Positions 45,649 to 53,986 of a stretch of DNA of 64,000 nt are shown piece after piece. The stretch spans positions 186,001-250,000 of the forward strand of contig NZ_JOFZ01000011.1 of the NCBI RefSeq assembly GCF_000721265.1. The letters are read 5' to 3'. The DNA comes from Streptomyces sp. NRRL F-5126. GTDB lineage: Bacteria > Actinomycetota > Actinomycetes > Streptomycetales > Streptomycetaceae. The translations under genes were made by a program, and so were the position numbers. The stretch's first letter is position 1. Every line of letters begins with the position of its first letter. Under the pieces are notes generated by a model that saw only the letters and a program-made list of their open reading frames with translations, ran no database searches and was not told where the DNA came from.

Positions 45649-46815
45649 ATGGAAAGCGCCGACCTGCCGATCCTTCCCAGAATTCGCCCCATCTACGACG
45701 TGATGTATCTCGACGGGCGCATCCGCATGGGTTCCGGGCCCGCCTATGCGAGCGAGATCGAAGATCCGGACCGTCACTGGGAGCCCTTGGTCCTCCTGCT
45801 CGACGGCACGCGTCATCGGGATGAGCTGGCACGTGAGCTGGCCGGCACGCTCACGACGGCGGAGGTGGACGAAGGCGTCCGGACTCTTCACGCGGCCGGG
45901 TTTCTGGAGGACGCAGCGGCGATTCCCCCCGCGGAACTCTCCGCGGACGACCTTCGCCGCTACTCACGGAACCTGAATTTCTTTCGGACCCGCGCGGCAG
46001 CCGGTGAGGATTTTCACACTCCGCAGGTCACTCTGAAAAAGACCAGGGTCGTCGTCTTCGGCATGGGGGGAATAGGCGCGAATGTCTGCCTGGCGCTGGC
46101 CGAACTCGGGGTGGGGCACATCACCGGCGTGGACTTCGATCGCGTAGAGTTGAGCAACCTCAATCGACAGGTTCTGTACTCCACGTCGGCTGTCGGGCAG
46201 CCCAAGGTCGAGGCAGCCGCCGAGAGCATGCGGCAATTCAATCCGGACATTCGCTTCACAGCCGTGGAGCGTCGGCTGGAATCACTGGAGGACATCGAGG
46301 AGATCCTGGATGCGGCACGTCCGGATTTCGTCTTCTGCCTGGCGGACAGGCCCAACGGCTGGATCGATTTCTGGGTGAACGAGGGCTGCGTACGCCGTGG
46401 CATCCCGTACACCGCGGGCAGCATCAGCTCCCACGTGGGCACCGCCTACAGCGTCCTGCCGGGGCAGGGCCCCTGCTACCGCTGCATCGTGGACGGCGAG
46501 AACGCCGAACACCCCGAATTCCAGGAGCTGCTGGACTATGTTCGGGCACACGACCTCGACTCGAGCAACGGCGCGCTTGGCCCTGCCTGCATGTTCCTGG
46601 GGTACTTCCTGACCTACGAGATGCTGCGCCGGCGATTGGGCCTGGGCACCATGCTCACCTCACACAAGCTACTGGAAATCGACTTCATGACGTTTGACCA
46701 GCAATGGCATGAGACCGTGCGCCGCGCCGGCTGCCCCGTGTGCGCCAAGACCGCCGCGCACAGCGGTGCCCCGTCCCCGGTCCGGACACTCCCCGCGGAC
46801 GGGGCCCATGACTGA
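45649..46815 (+). CDS. Two-domain ThiF/E1-like adenylating enzyme (MccB/PaaA type)
   Basis: 388 residues from ATG 45649. Residues about 10-90 resemble a winged-helix PqqD/RRE-like peptide-binding domain (VLLLDGTRHRDELARELAG, then GVRTLHAAGFLED). Residues 130-365 are an E1/ThiF domain: nucleotide loop GMGGIG (138-143), DFDRVELSNLNRQ with D162, D164 and R173, and a four-cysteine zinc site C276, C279, C362, C365. All catalytic elements are intact, so it should adenylate a carboxylate. MccB and pantocin PaaA have the same two-part build. It is the first gene of a four-gene overlapping operon. Confidence 0.87.
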   Translation: MESADLPILPRIRPIYDVMYLDGRIRMGSGPAYASEIEDPDRHWEPLVLLLDGTRHRDELARELAGTLTTAEVDEGVRTLHAAGFLEDAAAIPPAELSADDLRRYSRNLNFFRTRAAAGEDFHTPQVTLKKTRVVVFGMGGIGANVCLALAELGVGHITGVDFDRVELSNLNRQVLYSTSAVGQPKVEAAAESMRQFNPDIRFTAVERRLESLEDIEEILDAARPDFVFCLADRPNGWIDFWVNEGCVRRGIPYTAGSISSHVGTAYSVLPGQGPCYRCIVDGENAEHPEFQELLDYVRAHDLDSSNGALGPACMFLGYFLTYEMLRRRLGLGTMLTSHKLLEIDFMTFDQQWHETVRRAGCPVCAKTAAHSGAPSPVRTLPADGAHD

Positions 46816-48094
46816 GTCCGCCGGCGGCGAGCCCGGCGTCAGCGCCACGGCGTCTGCCAGGCCGCTGAGCCGCAACCGTTTCTACCAGGCGATGTTCTGG
46901 TCCCAGACGTGTACGGACTTCGCCGAGCAGCTGGTGCTGGTGTCGATCACCTGGGCGGCTCTGCATGCCTTCGGCGGCGGCACGCTCGGACTGGTTCTGG
47001 CGGTCTGGGCAGTGCCGCGTGGCCTTTTACTGCTGTTCGGAGGTGTGCTGGTCGACCGCAGCGACAGGAGGTTCCTGGCCATCGCGGTCGGTTTCCTGCT
47101 GGCGCTCCTCAACCTGGCGGGAGCCTTCATCACCGGGCACCAGGAGCTCGGCCTCTGGCTGGGCCTCGCGGCGGCCCTCGGGATCCTGGACGCGGTAAGG
47201 CTGCCGATGGGAGCCGCCATGCTGCCCCTGCTGGTGGACCAGGACCGGCTGGTGCAGGCGAACCGGTGGGTGAGCCTGCGCGAGTGGGCAGCCATGACGT
47301 CCGGCCCTGCACTGGGCGGGGTCCTCGTCGCGGCTCTCGGCTCGCCCGGCACCCTTTACGCCGGAGCCGCCCTGTACGGCGCGAGCAGTCTTCTCATGTT
47401 GCTGCTGCCCAGACTGAGCAGGCCGGCCGGAGAAGAGCGCCAGGCCATTCTCAAGGAACTGCGCGGCGGCCTGTCGTTCGTACTCAACCATCCGAGGCTG
47501 CGAGTCCTGCTCCCCGTCTTCGCCGTGGCGAACTTGTTCATTCTCGGTCTCATCGGTGTGGCCATCCCGCTCATGGCGAAGAACATCCTGAAGGCCGGGC
47601 CCCAGGGACTCGGGTTCCTCAGCGCGGCCTTCGGCGCCGGCCTGGTACTTGGCACCCTGCTCTGCAACCGGCTGCCCAAGTCGTGGCAGTCGTCGCAGAA
47701 GGTCATCTTCAGCCTGTTCATGCTGAGCGATGCGCTGCTGGCAACCGTCGGCCTCGCACGGGACCTGCCGTTGGCCGTGCTCGCGTACTGCGGCAGCGGA
47801 CTCGCGGCCGGCCCCGCGGCCACGTACTACCGCACCCTGCTGCAGACCCTCCCGCCCGAGCAGTATCTCGGGAGGGTCAACAGCATCGCCCGTGCGACAT
47901 CGTTCGGCCTCGAGCCTGTGTCGGTCGCCGGCGTGGGTTCGCTGTCAGCGCGGATGTCCGCCGCCACGCTGCTGCTGGTCGGCGGCTGCGCGGCGGTGGT
48001 GGCCGACCTCACCGGCTTCGGACTGAGCCGACGCAAACCGGCGGCCGCCCGGCAGGAGCCCGTCCCCGACGCGGAATCCGTCAGGGCCGGATGA
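46808..48094 (+). CDS. MFS exporter of the peptide cluster
   Basis: 428 residues. Starts at ATG 46808, overlapping the ThiF stop by 8 bases. About twelve membrane helices with the family loop GVLVDRSDRRFLAI (a DRSDRR form after helix 2). It resembles enterobactin/macrolide efflux MFS proteins. In this cluster the probable role is export of, or immunity to, the mature product. Confidence 0.88.
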   Translation: MTESAGGEPGVSATASARPLSRNRFYQAMFWSQTCTDFAEQLVLVSITWAALHAFGGGTLGLVLAVWAVPRGLLLLFGGVLVDRSDRRFLAIAVGFLLALLNLAGAFITGHQELGLWLGLAAALGILDAVRLPMGAAMLPLLVDQDRLVQANRWVSLREWAAMTSGPALGGVLVAALGSPGTLYAGAALYGASSLLMLLLPRLSRPAGEERQAILKELRGGLSFVLNHPRLRVLLPVFAVANLFILGLIGVAIPLMAKNILKAGPQGLGFLSAAFGAGLVLGTLLCNRLPKSWQSSQKVIFSLFMLSDALLATVGLARDLPLAVLAYCGSGLAAGPAATYYRTLLQTLPPEQYLGRVNSIARATSFGLEPVSVAGVGSLSARMSAATLLLVGGCAAVVADLTGFGLSRRKPAAARQEPVPDAESVRAG

Positions 48095-50280
48095 GCGGCG
48101 CCGAACAGGCGGGCGAGGATTCCGTGGAGAGCGAGGCCGCGGCCTGGTCCGCCTACACGACGCCCCTGCGCGGCCTGCACGAGCGGCTCAGGACAGAGTT
48201 CCGGGCGCAGGACGCGGAGACGGGCCTCGTTCCGCTGTCCTTGCTGACGGCCAACGGACTGCTCCATGTCCTCACCATCCCGCCCGGCGCGCTCTTCCCC
48301 CGACTGCTGCGGGAAAGGCCGGGCGGCGAGTCCGAGTGGGAGGTCCTGCTCGACTTCGCCGCCGAAGCAGCGCAAGACCCCACCGAGGACACGGGACGGG
48401 ACCGTCAGGTTGACGAGGACGAGGACGGGGACGGGGATGAGGACGAGGGCGAGTTCATCCTCGGTGACGTTGTGCTCGACCCGGCAGGGGCGTACCTCGC
48501 CTACACCGTGGATCGCACCGGCGCCGACACGTTCGACGTGCGCATCCGCGATCTCGCGGCCGGCGCATCCCGGCGCGTGGCCGAATCCGCCGCGCCGTCC
48601 CTGGCCTGGGACACCCGGCACAACCGCCTGCTCCATCTGGCGCTGGACGTGAACCGCACGCCCGTCGGGCTGCACGCCCTCGACCCGCTGACCGGCGAGC
48701 ACACGGTCAGTGCGGCGCTGGAACCCACCGGTGAGTACGTCGAACTCTCCTCCGGCTCGGACGGCCGGCACGTCCTGCTGAGCACGGAACTGCACACGCG
48801 CAGAAGTGTCTTCCTGCTCGACGGGAACCACGGTGCGCCTGCGCCGCTCCTGCCACCGGGGGACGATCTTCAGGTACGCGCCGACGTGCACGCGGGGCGC
48901 TGCGCGGCCATCGTCTCCGACGGGCGGTCCCCGAGCACCCTGATGTCCGCCACCGACCTGCGCGTACTGCCTGTTCCGGCGTCCCGCTGGACCACCCACT
49001 ACCGGGCGCGGCCGGGGGAACACCTGGACGACGTGGTGGTGTCGGACCGCCACATCCACGTGGTGCTGCGCCACGGCCACGGCCAGCGCCTGCTGCGCTT
49101 CGACGTGGACGCGGCGTCGGCGGGCGGCGAACCGGTGCCCGTCGCTTTCCCCGATCCCCTTCCGGTCGGGGAGCACGTACCGCACACAGGACGGGTCACC
49201 GCCCCGGAGTCCTCAACGGCCCTTGGGGGGCACCGGAAGGCACGCTCGGCAGCCGGTGACCGGCTCGCGGCCCTCCACCTCGTGCCCGGCGTGCGCCCCC
49301 CGGGCAGCGCCGCCGAGGTTGTCCGTGCCTGCTGGACCGACCCCTCCCGCTGGTACCGCCTGGACGAGCGGCGCCCTTCCGCCGTCCCCCGCGACGACGC
49401 CGGCTCACCCTCGGGCGCCGGTCCTGCCGCACCGGGCGTGGACGTGCTCGGTCTGGAGGCGAGGTCCGACGACGGCACGATCGTCCCGCTGACGCTGCTG
49501 CGGCCCGCGGGGTCCACGGGTGCCCTTCCCACGGTCCTGTACGCGTACGGTGCGTACGGGCTGCCGGTCGATCCCGAGTACTCCGTCTTCCGGCCCTCCT
49601 TGTTCCGCCGCGGCGTCGCCTTCGCCGTCGCCCACGTACGCGGGGGCGGAGAGCACGGCCCGGCATGGCACCGTGCCGGCAACGGGCCGAACAAGCTGCG
49701 GGCCGTGGAGGACTACCTGGCCTGCGCCCGGCTGCTGACCGGTTCCGGGCTGACCGTGCCCGATGCGCTGGTGGCAAGGGCTCGCAGTGCGGGCGCCGCG
49801 GTCGTGGGAGCGGCGGTCAACCGCGACCCCGGCCTGTTTCGCGCGGGCGTGCTGGAGGTCCCGTTCGTCGACTGTCTCGCCACGCTGCTTCGCCCGGACG
49901 ACCCGCTGGCCGCCCTGGAGTGGGACGAGTGGGGCAACCCGATCGAGAACCCCGGTGCCCGGGCGGCCCTGGCCCGGCTGTCGCCCGTCGACAACGTCGC
50001 GCCGGGACGCTATCCGGCGATGCTGCTCACCGCGGGCCTGTCGGACGTCCGGGTGAGTGCGGCCGAGCCACTGCGGTTCGCCGCCGGCATCCGCCGGGTC
50101 ACTACGAGCGGCCGGCCGGTGCTCGTGCGGATCGACGGCACCGGCCATCTCGGCCACTCGGACGCGGACGACGACCTCATGGACGAGGCCGAGGTGCTCG
50201 CCTTCATCCTGCGCGAGACCGGTGTGGTCACGGCCGCCGGCGAGCCGGCCGTGACCACCGGATCGGAGCCTCAGCGGTGA
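48091..50280 (+). CDS. Prolyl oligopeptidase-like S9 protease with altered nucleophile motif
   Basis: 729 residues. The start shares ATGA with the MFS stop. N-terminal two thirds form a beta-propeller-like region with an acidic insert (DEDEDGDGDEDEGE, about 108-121). The C-terminal alpha/beta-hydrolase has S566 in ARSAGAA, D652 in GLSDVRV and H686 in TGHLGHSD; conserved AYGAYG and VRGGGEHGPAWHRAG are also there. The family motif GGSAGG has become ARSAGA, so the elbow is changed but the serine stays. It may process the precursor or degrade the product. Confidence 0.87.
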   Translation: MSGAEQAGEDSVESEAAAWSAYTTPLRGLHERLRTEFRAQDAETGLVPLSLLTANGLLHVLTIPPGALFPRLLRERPGGESEWEVLLDFAAEAAQDPTEDTGRDRQVDEDEDGDGDEDEGEFILGDVVLDPAGAYLAYTVDRTGADTFDVRIRDLAAGASRRVAESAAPSLAWDTRHNRLLHLALDVNRTPVGLHALDPLTGEHTVSAALEPTGEYVELSSGSDGRHVLLSTELHTRRSVFLLDGNHGAPAPLLPPGDDLQVRADVHAGRCAAIVSDGRSPSTLMSATDLRVLPVPASRWTTHYRARPGEHLDDVVVSDRHIHVVLRHGHGQRLLRFDVDAASAGGEPVPVAFPDPLPVGEHVPHTGRVTAPESSTALGGHRKARSAAGDRLAALHLVPGVRPPGSAAEVVRACWTDPSRWYRLDERRPSAVPRDDAGSPSGAGPAAPGVDVLGLEARSDDGTIVPLTLLRPAGSTGALPTVLYAYGAYGLPVDPEYSVFRPSLFRRGVAFAVAHVRGGGEHGPAWHRAGNGPNKLRAVEDYLACARLLTGSGLTVPDALVARARSAGAAVVGAAVNRDPGLFRAGVLEVPFVDCLATLLRPDDPLAALEWDEWGNPIENPGARAALARLSPVDNVAPGRYPAMLLTAGLSDVRVSAAEPLRFAAGIRRVTTSGRPVLVRIDGTGHLGHSDADDDLMDEAEVLAFILRETGVVTAAGEPAVTTGSEPQR

Positions 50281-51458
50281 ACGAGCACTCGCGTCGCACG
50301 GTGCGGATCCTGGCCGTCGGAGACGTGTTCGTGGACCGGCCGCCCGCCGCCGCGGACTTCTCCGCACTGGCGGGGCTGCTCGCGAGCGGAGACATCGTGT
50401 TCGGCAACTGCGAGGGGGCCTACTCGTCCTCGCCCGACCGGGCACCGCAGGCGCGTGGCCCGCAGGTCGCGGCGACAGCCAACGCGCAGGCGCTGCGGAC
50501 GCTGGGCTTCGACGTGATGTCGCTGTCCAACAACCATGCGGTGGACGGCGGACACGAAGGGCTCCGCCAGACCATCGAGGCCTTGCGGGCGCGGGCAGTG
50601 CGGCCGGTCGGTGCCGGGCTGAACCTCGCCGAGGCGTTCGAGCCGGCGGTGCTCACCCGCAACAGTCTGACCGTCGCCTTCGTCGCCGTGTCGACCGTCT
50701 TCCCCGCGGGCTACGAGGCGCGCGCGGGAGTACCCGGCATCGCGACCCTGCGCGCGCACACCTTCTACGTCAACCCGGACCCCTCCTACTGGAATCCGGG
50801 CTGCGCGCCACTGATCATCACAGCGGTCGACGAGGGCGACTCGGCCCTGGCGGAAGAGGCTGTGGGACGGGCGGCGGAACTCGCCGACGTCACCGTGGCC
50901 AGCGTGCACTGGGGCGATCCCTTCCGGCCCCACGTGCTCACCGACTGCGAACCCCAGGTGGCACAACTCCTCGTGGACGCGGGGGCCGACATCGTGCTCG
51001 GACACCACCAGCATCTACTGCGCGGCACCGGATTCGTCGATGGAAAACCGGTGTTCTACGGTCTCGGCAACATCGCCTGCGACCTGCCCGGGCTCGCGGC
51101 CGACCTCCACCGGGAGACGCCCGAACAGGATTTTGACGACGAGGCTTCCTGCGTACGGGAGTTGGGCGAGTACGGCATCTTTCCACGGGCCGGGTACCCG
51201 CTGCTCCCCTTCCACCCCGACGCCCGCAGGACCGTAGTGGCACGCTGCGATGTCGGCGCCGACGGCATCACCTCGGTAGGTCTCTACCCCTGCCGCATCG
51301 CCCCCGAAGGCGCGGTCGAGCCGCTCCGGTCCTCGGACGGCCGGCACCAGGAGGACCTCGCGCACATGCGCACCTGCATGGAGCACGTGCCCATGCCCGC
51401 GGACCTGTCCGTCGAGGACGACGACGGCTACGCCTACTGGCGCCTCTCACCGCGGTAG
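50277..51458 (+). CDS. CapA-family metallophosphoesterase-like protein
   Basis: 393 residues from GTG 50277, overlapping the protease stop as GTGA. Motifs ILAVGDVFVD, FGNCEGA, LSNNHAVDGG, VHWGDPF and GHHQHLLRG are those of the CapA/PgsA group, a calcineurin-like phosphoesterase fold. CapA proteins act in poly-gamma-glutamate synthesis or envelope assembly. This one has no membrane segment. In the operon it may remove phosphate from a peptide-nucleotide or finish the modification; that is speculation. Confidence 0.88.
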   Translation: MNEHSRRTVRILAVGDVFVDRPPAAADFSALAGLLASGDIVFGNCEGAYSSSPDRAPQARGPQVAATANAQALRTLGFDVMSLSNNHAVDGGHEGLRQTIEALRARAVRPVGAGLNLAEAFEPAVLTRNSLTVAFVAVSTVFPAGYEARAGVPGIATLRAHTFYVNPDPSYWNPGCAPLIITAVDEGDSALAEEAVGRAAELADVTVASVHWGDPFRPHVLTDCEPQVAQLLVDAGADIVLGHHQHLLRGTGFVDGKPVFYGLGNIACDLPGLAADLHRETPEQDFDDEASCVRELGEYGIFPRAGYPLLPFHPDARRTVVARCDVGADGITSVGLYPCRIAPEGAVEPLRSSDGRHQEDLAHMRTCMEHVPMPADLSVEDDDGYAYWRLSPR

Positions 51459-51554
51459 GCATTGCCCGGCAGTGAACCCGACCTCCAGCGCGCCAGGGTC
51501 CTCCCAGCCGGGCGGGCGTATCGCCCCGGCTCAGCAGTGCCTGGTCGCCGCGGG

Positions 51555-51609
51555 GCGGTGGACCAGGTCGTGCCACAGACCGTAGACGAACAGCAGGGCG
51601 AACGCGGTC
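51555..51609 (-). pseudogene. Remnant of GntR-ABC permease gene
   Basis: These 55 bases match 43311-43365, part of the permease gene, at 51 positions. The match ends at the stop codon of the helicase gene, which suggests a break point. It is a truncated second copy of the permease coding strand in the same orientation. Confidence 0.75.
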
Positions 51610-53689
51610 AGGCGTGCCGGACCGTGATCGTGCACAGGCGCTTGGTGGCGCGGGTCAGGGCTACGTACACGTCCCGCTCCCCGCCGGGGCGGGCCGTGCT
51701 GATTTCGTCGGGGTTCACGACGACGACCCCGTCGAACTCCAGGCCGCGCGCTTCGGACGCCGGCACGATGCGTGCGTGGTCGGCGAGGCCCCGGGCCGCC
51801 AGCTCACCCGCCCTGGAGTCCGCGCAGATCACGCCGAGCAGCTCGCCCGGGTGCGCGGCGCTCTGGGCGTGCAGTTCCGCCACGACGGCGGCGAGCAGCC
51901 CGTCCGGAGGTGTGGTCACAACGCGGGGGCTCTCACCGCTGCGCAGTGACCGTGTGGGCTGCTGGTCAGGAGCGATCCGTGTGAGCAGGCCGCGGACGCT
52001 CTCCAGGATCTCCTGCGTGGTGCGGTAGCTGACGGTCAGGTTGTGCAGCGTGAACCGCGGTCCGACGTGGGGGCTCAGTGCTTCCTTCCAGTCGCGTGCC
52101 GTCGCGACCGGGCCTGCCTGGGCGAAGTCGCCCACGAGCGTCATCGCCCTTGCCGGGCAGCGGCGGACGATCATCCGCCACTGCATGGCGGTCAGTTCCT
52201 GCGCCTCGTCGACGACGACGTGCCCGTACGTCCGCTCGGGAGAGCCGTCGACCAGGCTCGCCGCCTCGTCCAGCAGCGGCACGTCGGCGTCGGTCCACGG
52301 GTCGTCGGGACCGCGTAGCAGAAGGGACCGCTCGTGCGCGCTCAGGCGGGGCAGGTGCCCGGCGAGGGCGCCGGCGTCCGTCAGGAGCGCCTTCACGAGG
52401 TCACCGGGTGCCAGCCGCGGCCACAGCGCCTCGACCGCCCGGTCGACGCCCGCGTCGTCGAGGAGATCGGCACGGACGGCGTCCAGATCCAGCTCGTGCG
52501 CCGGGCCCGGTTCCGCCGCGCCTTCGACGCGGCGCCGGTCGGCCCCCGTGAACCGGTCGAGGTCCATGCCCGTCATCCTGGCGGAGTCGGCGTCGATCCG
52601 CTCCAGGACATCGCCCATGTCCCGTTCCAGCGCGTCGGTGACGGCGTCGACCAGGAGCTCCGTGAACACCTGTCGCGCGGGGTTGTGCCCCGGGACGGCG
52701 GCCACTGCGGCGTCGCGCGCCGTGGCGACCTCCCCGGCGGACAGGTGGACGAGCTGCTGTCCCACCCGCACGGTGAAGTCACCCGCGGGTGCCTGGTGGG
52801 CGCGCAGCAGGCCGGCCAGGGCGCCGGCGAGACCGGAGCTGCCCTTGAGGCGCGCCGTGGCGAACGGCTCCGCCGTGTCCGTGGCCACTCCGGCCAGTTC
52901 GCCGCAGGTCGCCAGGTCGACGTCGTTCTCTCCGAGGGACGGAAGGACCTGGGAGATGTAGTCGAGGAACCGGGCGTTCGGGCCCACCACCAGGACGCCC
53001 TCCTGCGCGGCGCGCGGGAACGCGTACAGGACGTAGGCCGCCCGGTGCAGGGCGACCACCGTCTTTCCGGTGCCGGGCCCGCCCTGCACCACGGTCACCC
53101 CGCGGTGGGCCGAGCGGACGATCTCGTCCTGCTCGGCCTGCAGCGTCGCGACGGCCGCGTGCATCGTGCCCGTGCGCCGCGCCGACAGTGCCTCGGTCAA
53201 CGGGCCGTCCCCCACGACGTCGTCGTCGGTCGGGGCGGTGCCGTCCAGCAGTTCGTCGCTCACCGAGACGACGGTGCGCTCCTCGATGCGCAGGTGCCGG
53301 CGCCGCCGCAGGCCCATCGGGTGGACCGGTGTCGCCTCGTAGAAGGGCCGCGCCGCGTTCGCGCGCCAGTCGACGAGCAGCGGGAGGTCGTCCTCCTCCG
53401 TGTGCAGCCCGAGCCGCCCGATGCGCAGAGCCGTGCCGTCCGTCCGGTCGATGCGCCCGAAGACCAGTCCCTTTTCTGCGCCCTCAAGACGGCCGATTTC
53501 CTTGGCCAGACGCTCGGCGGCGATTTCCCTCTCGTATGCCTCGCCGGCGCTTTCCGCCGGGGATTTCAGGACACTCGCCCGGTGCGCTCGCGCCTCGGAA
53601 AGCCGCTCGCTGAGCAGCTCGTACAACGAGGACACATAATCCTGCTCGGATTCAAGTGCACACACGGCTGAATTTTTCTTTTTCGGCAA
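51608..53689 (-). CDS. HelD/HelR-like UvrD-family helicase
   Basis: 693 residues from TTG 53689, chosen because AAGGAG lies five bases upstream; GTG at 53713 is the alternative. Walker A GGPGTGKTVVAL, Walker B VVDEAQELTAMQWRM and later motifs SYRTTQEILE and TRATKRL mark superfamily 1A. The N-terminal coiled coil (REIAAERLAKEIGRLEGAEKG) and lack of extra nuclease parts fit HelD, which removes stalled RNA polymerase; the HelR form gives rifamycin resistance. No rifamycin-associated element was seen upstream. Confidence 0.88.
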   Translation of the reverse strand: MPKKKNSAVCALESEQDYVSSLYELLSERLSEARAHRASVLKSPAESAGEAYEREIAAERLAKEIGRLEGAEKGLVFGRIDRTDGTALRIGRLGLHTEEDDLPLLVDWRANAARPFYEATPVHPMGLRRRRHLRIEERTVVSVSDELLDGTAPTDDDVVGDGPLTEALSARRTGTMHAAVATLQAEQDEIVRSAHRGVTVVQGGPGTGKTVVALHRAAYVLYAFPRAAQEGVLVVGPNARFLDYISQVLPSLGENDVDLATCGELAGVATDTAEPFATARLKGSSGLAGALAGLLRAHQAPAGDFTVRVGQQLVHLSAGEVATARDAAVAAVPGHNPARQVFTELLVDAVTDALERDMGDVLERIDADSARMTGMDLDRFTGADRRRVEGAAEPGPAHELDLDAVRADLLDDAGVDRAVEALWPRLAPGDLVKALLTDAGALAGHLPRLSAHERSLLLRGPDDPWTDADVPLLDEAASLVDGSPERTYGHVVVDEAQELTAMQWRMIVRRCPARAMTLVGDFAQAGPVATARDWKEALSPHVGPRFTLHNLTVSYRTTQEILESVRGLLTRIAPDQQPTRSLRSGESPRVVTTPPDGLLAAVVAELHAQSAAHPGELLGVICADSRAGELAARGLADHARIVPASEARGLEFDGVVVVNPDEISTARPGGERDVYVALTRATKRLCTITVRHA

Positions 53690-53737
53690 CAGGGCTCCTT
53701 CGATTCGCGCCACACCATACGGTCAAAAGTCCTTCGA

Positions 53738-53757
53738 AGGTAAGTCTTGACTTACCT
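53738..53757 (-). promoter_or_regulatory. Palindromic operator upstream of helicase
   Basis: Perfect 9-base inverted repeat AGGTAAGTC / GACTTACCT with a TT spacer, 49 bases before the start (25 from the alternative GTG). A second short palindrome, CCTTCGAAGG, overlaps at 53731-53740. A repressor site for this gene is likely. Confidence 0.6.
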
Positions 53758-53785
53758 GCTGAAGCAATGTCTTTACGACGGCATC

Positions 53786-53839
53786 CATGGCGTCAAGGGG
53801 CGAGTCGGAGGGGATTCCGTCCGCTCCCTTGACGCCATG
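53786..53839. terminator. Large inverted repeat between helicase and glucanase genes
   Basis: Perfect 14-base arms CATGGCGTCAAGGG (53786-53799) and CCCTTGACGCCATG (53826-53839) with a 26-base spacer that can partly pair. It lies between two divergent genes, so it is more likely a double operator or insulator than an ordinary terminator. Confidence 0.55.
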
Positions 53840-53855
53840 TCTGGCCTAGACCAAT
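53840..53855 (+). promoter_or_regulatory. DasR-like box upstream of glucanase gene
   Basis: TCTGGCCTAGACCAAT matches the DasR consensus at 13 of 16 positions, including the full core CTAGACCA. It is 131 bases before the GH64 start, a typical place for control by DasR of extracellular polysaccharide-degrading enzymes. Confidence 0.55.
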
Positions 53856-53986
53856 AGTGTTGAAAGGCTTCTTCCGCATCCGCTCCCCGGGCTCCCCCGC
53901 GCCCGCCACATCCGCCACACCCCGTCCATCCCCCCGACTGTGCAGCGCCGCCCCCACACCGTCCCCGCCTCCCCCAGGAGGAACAC

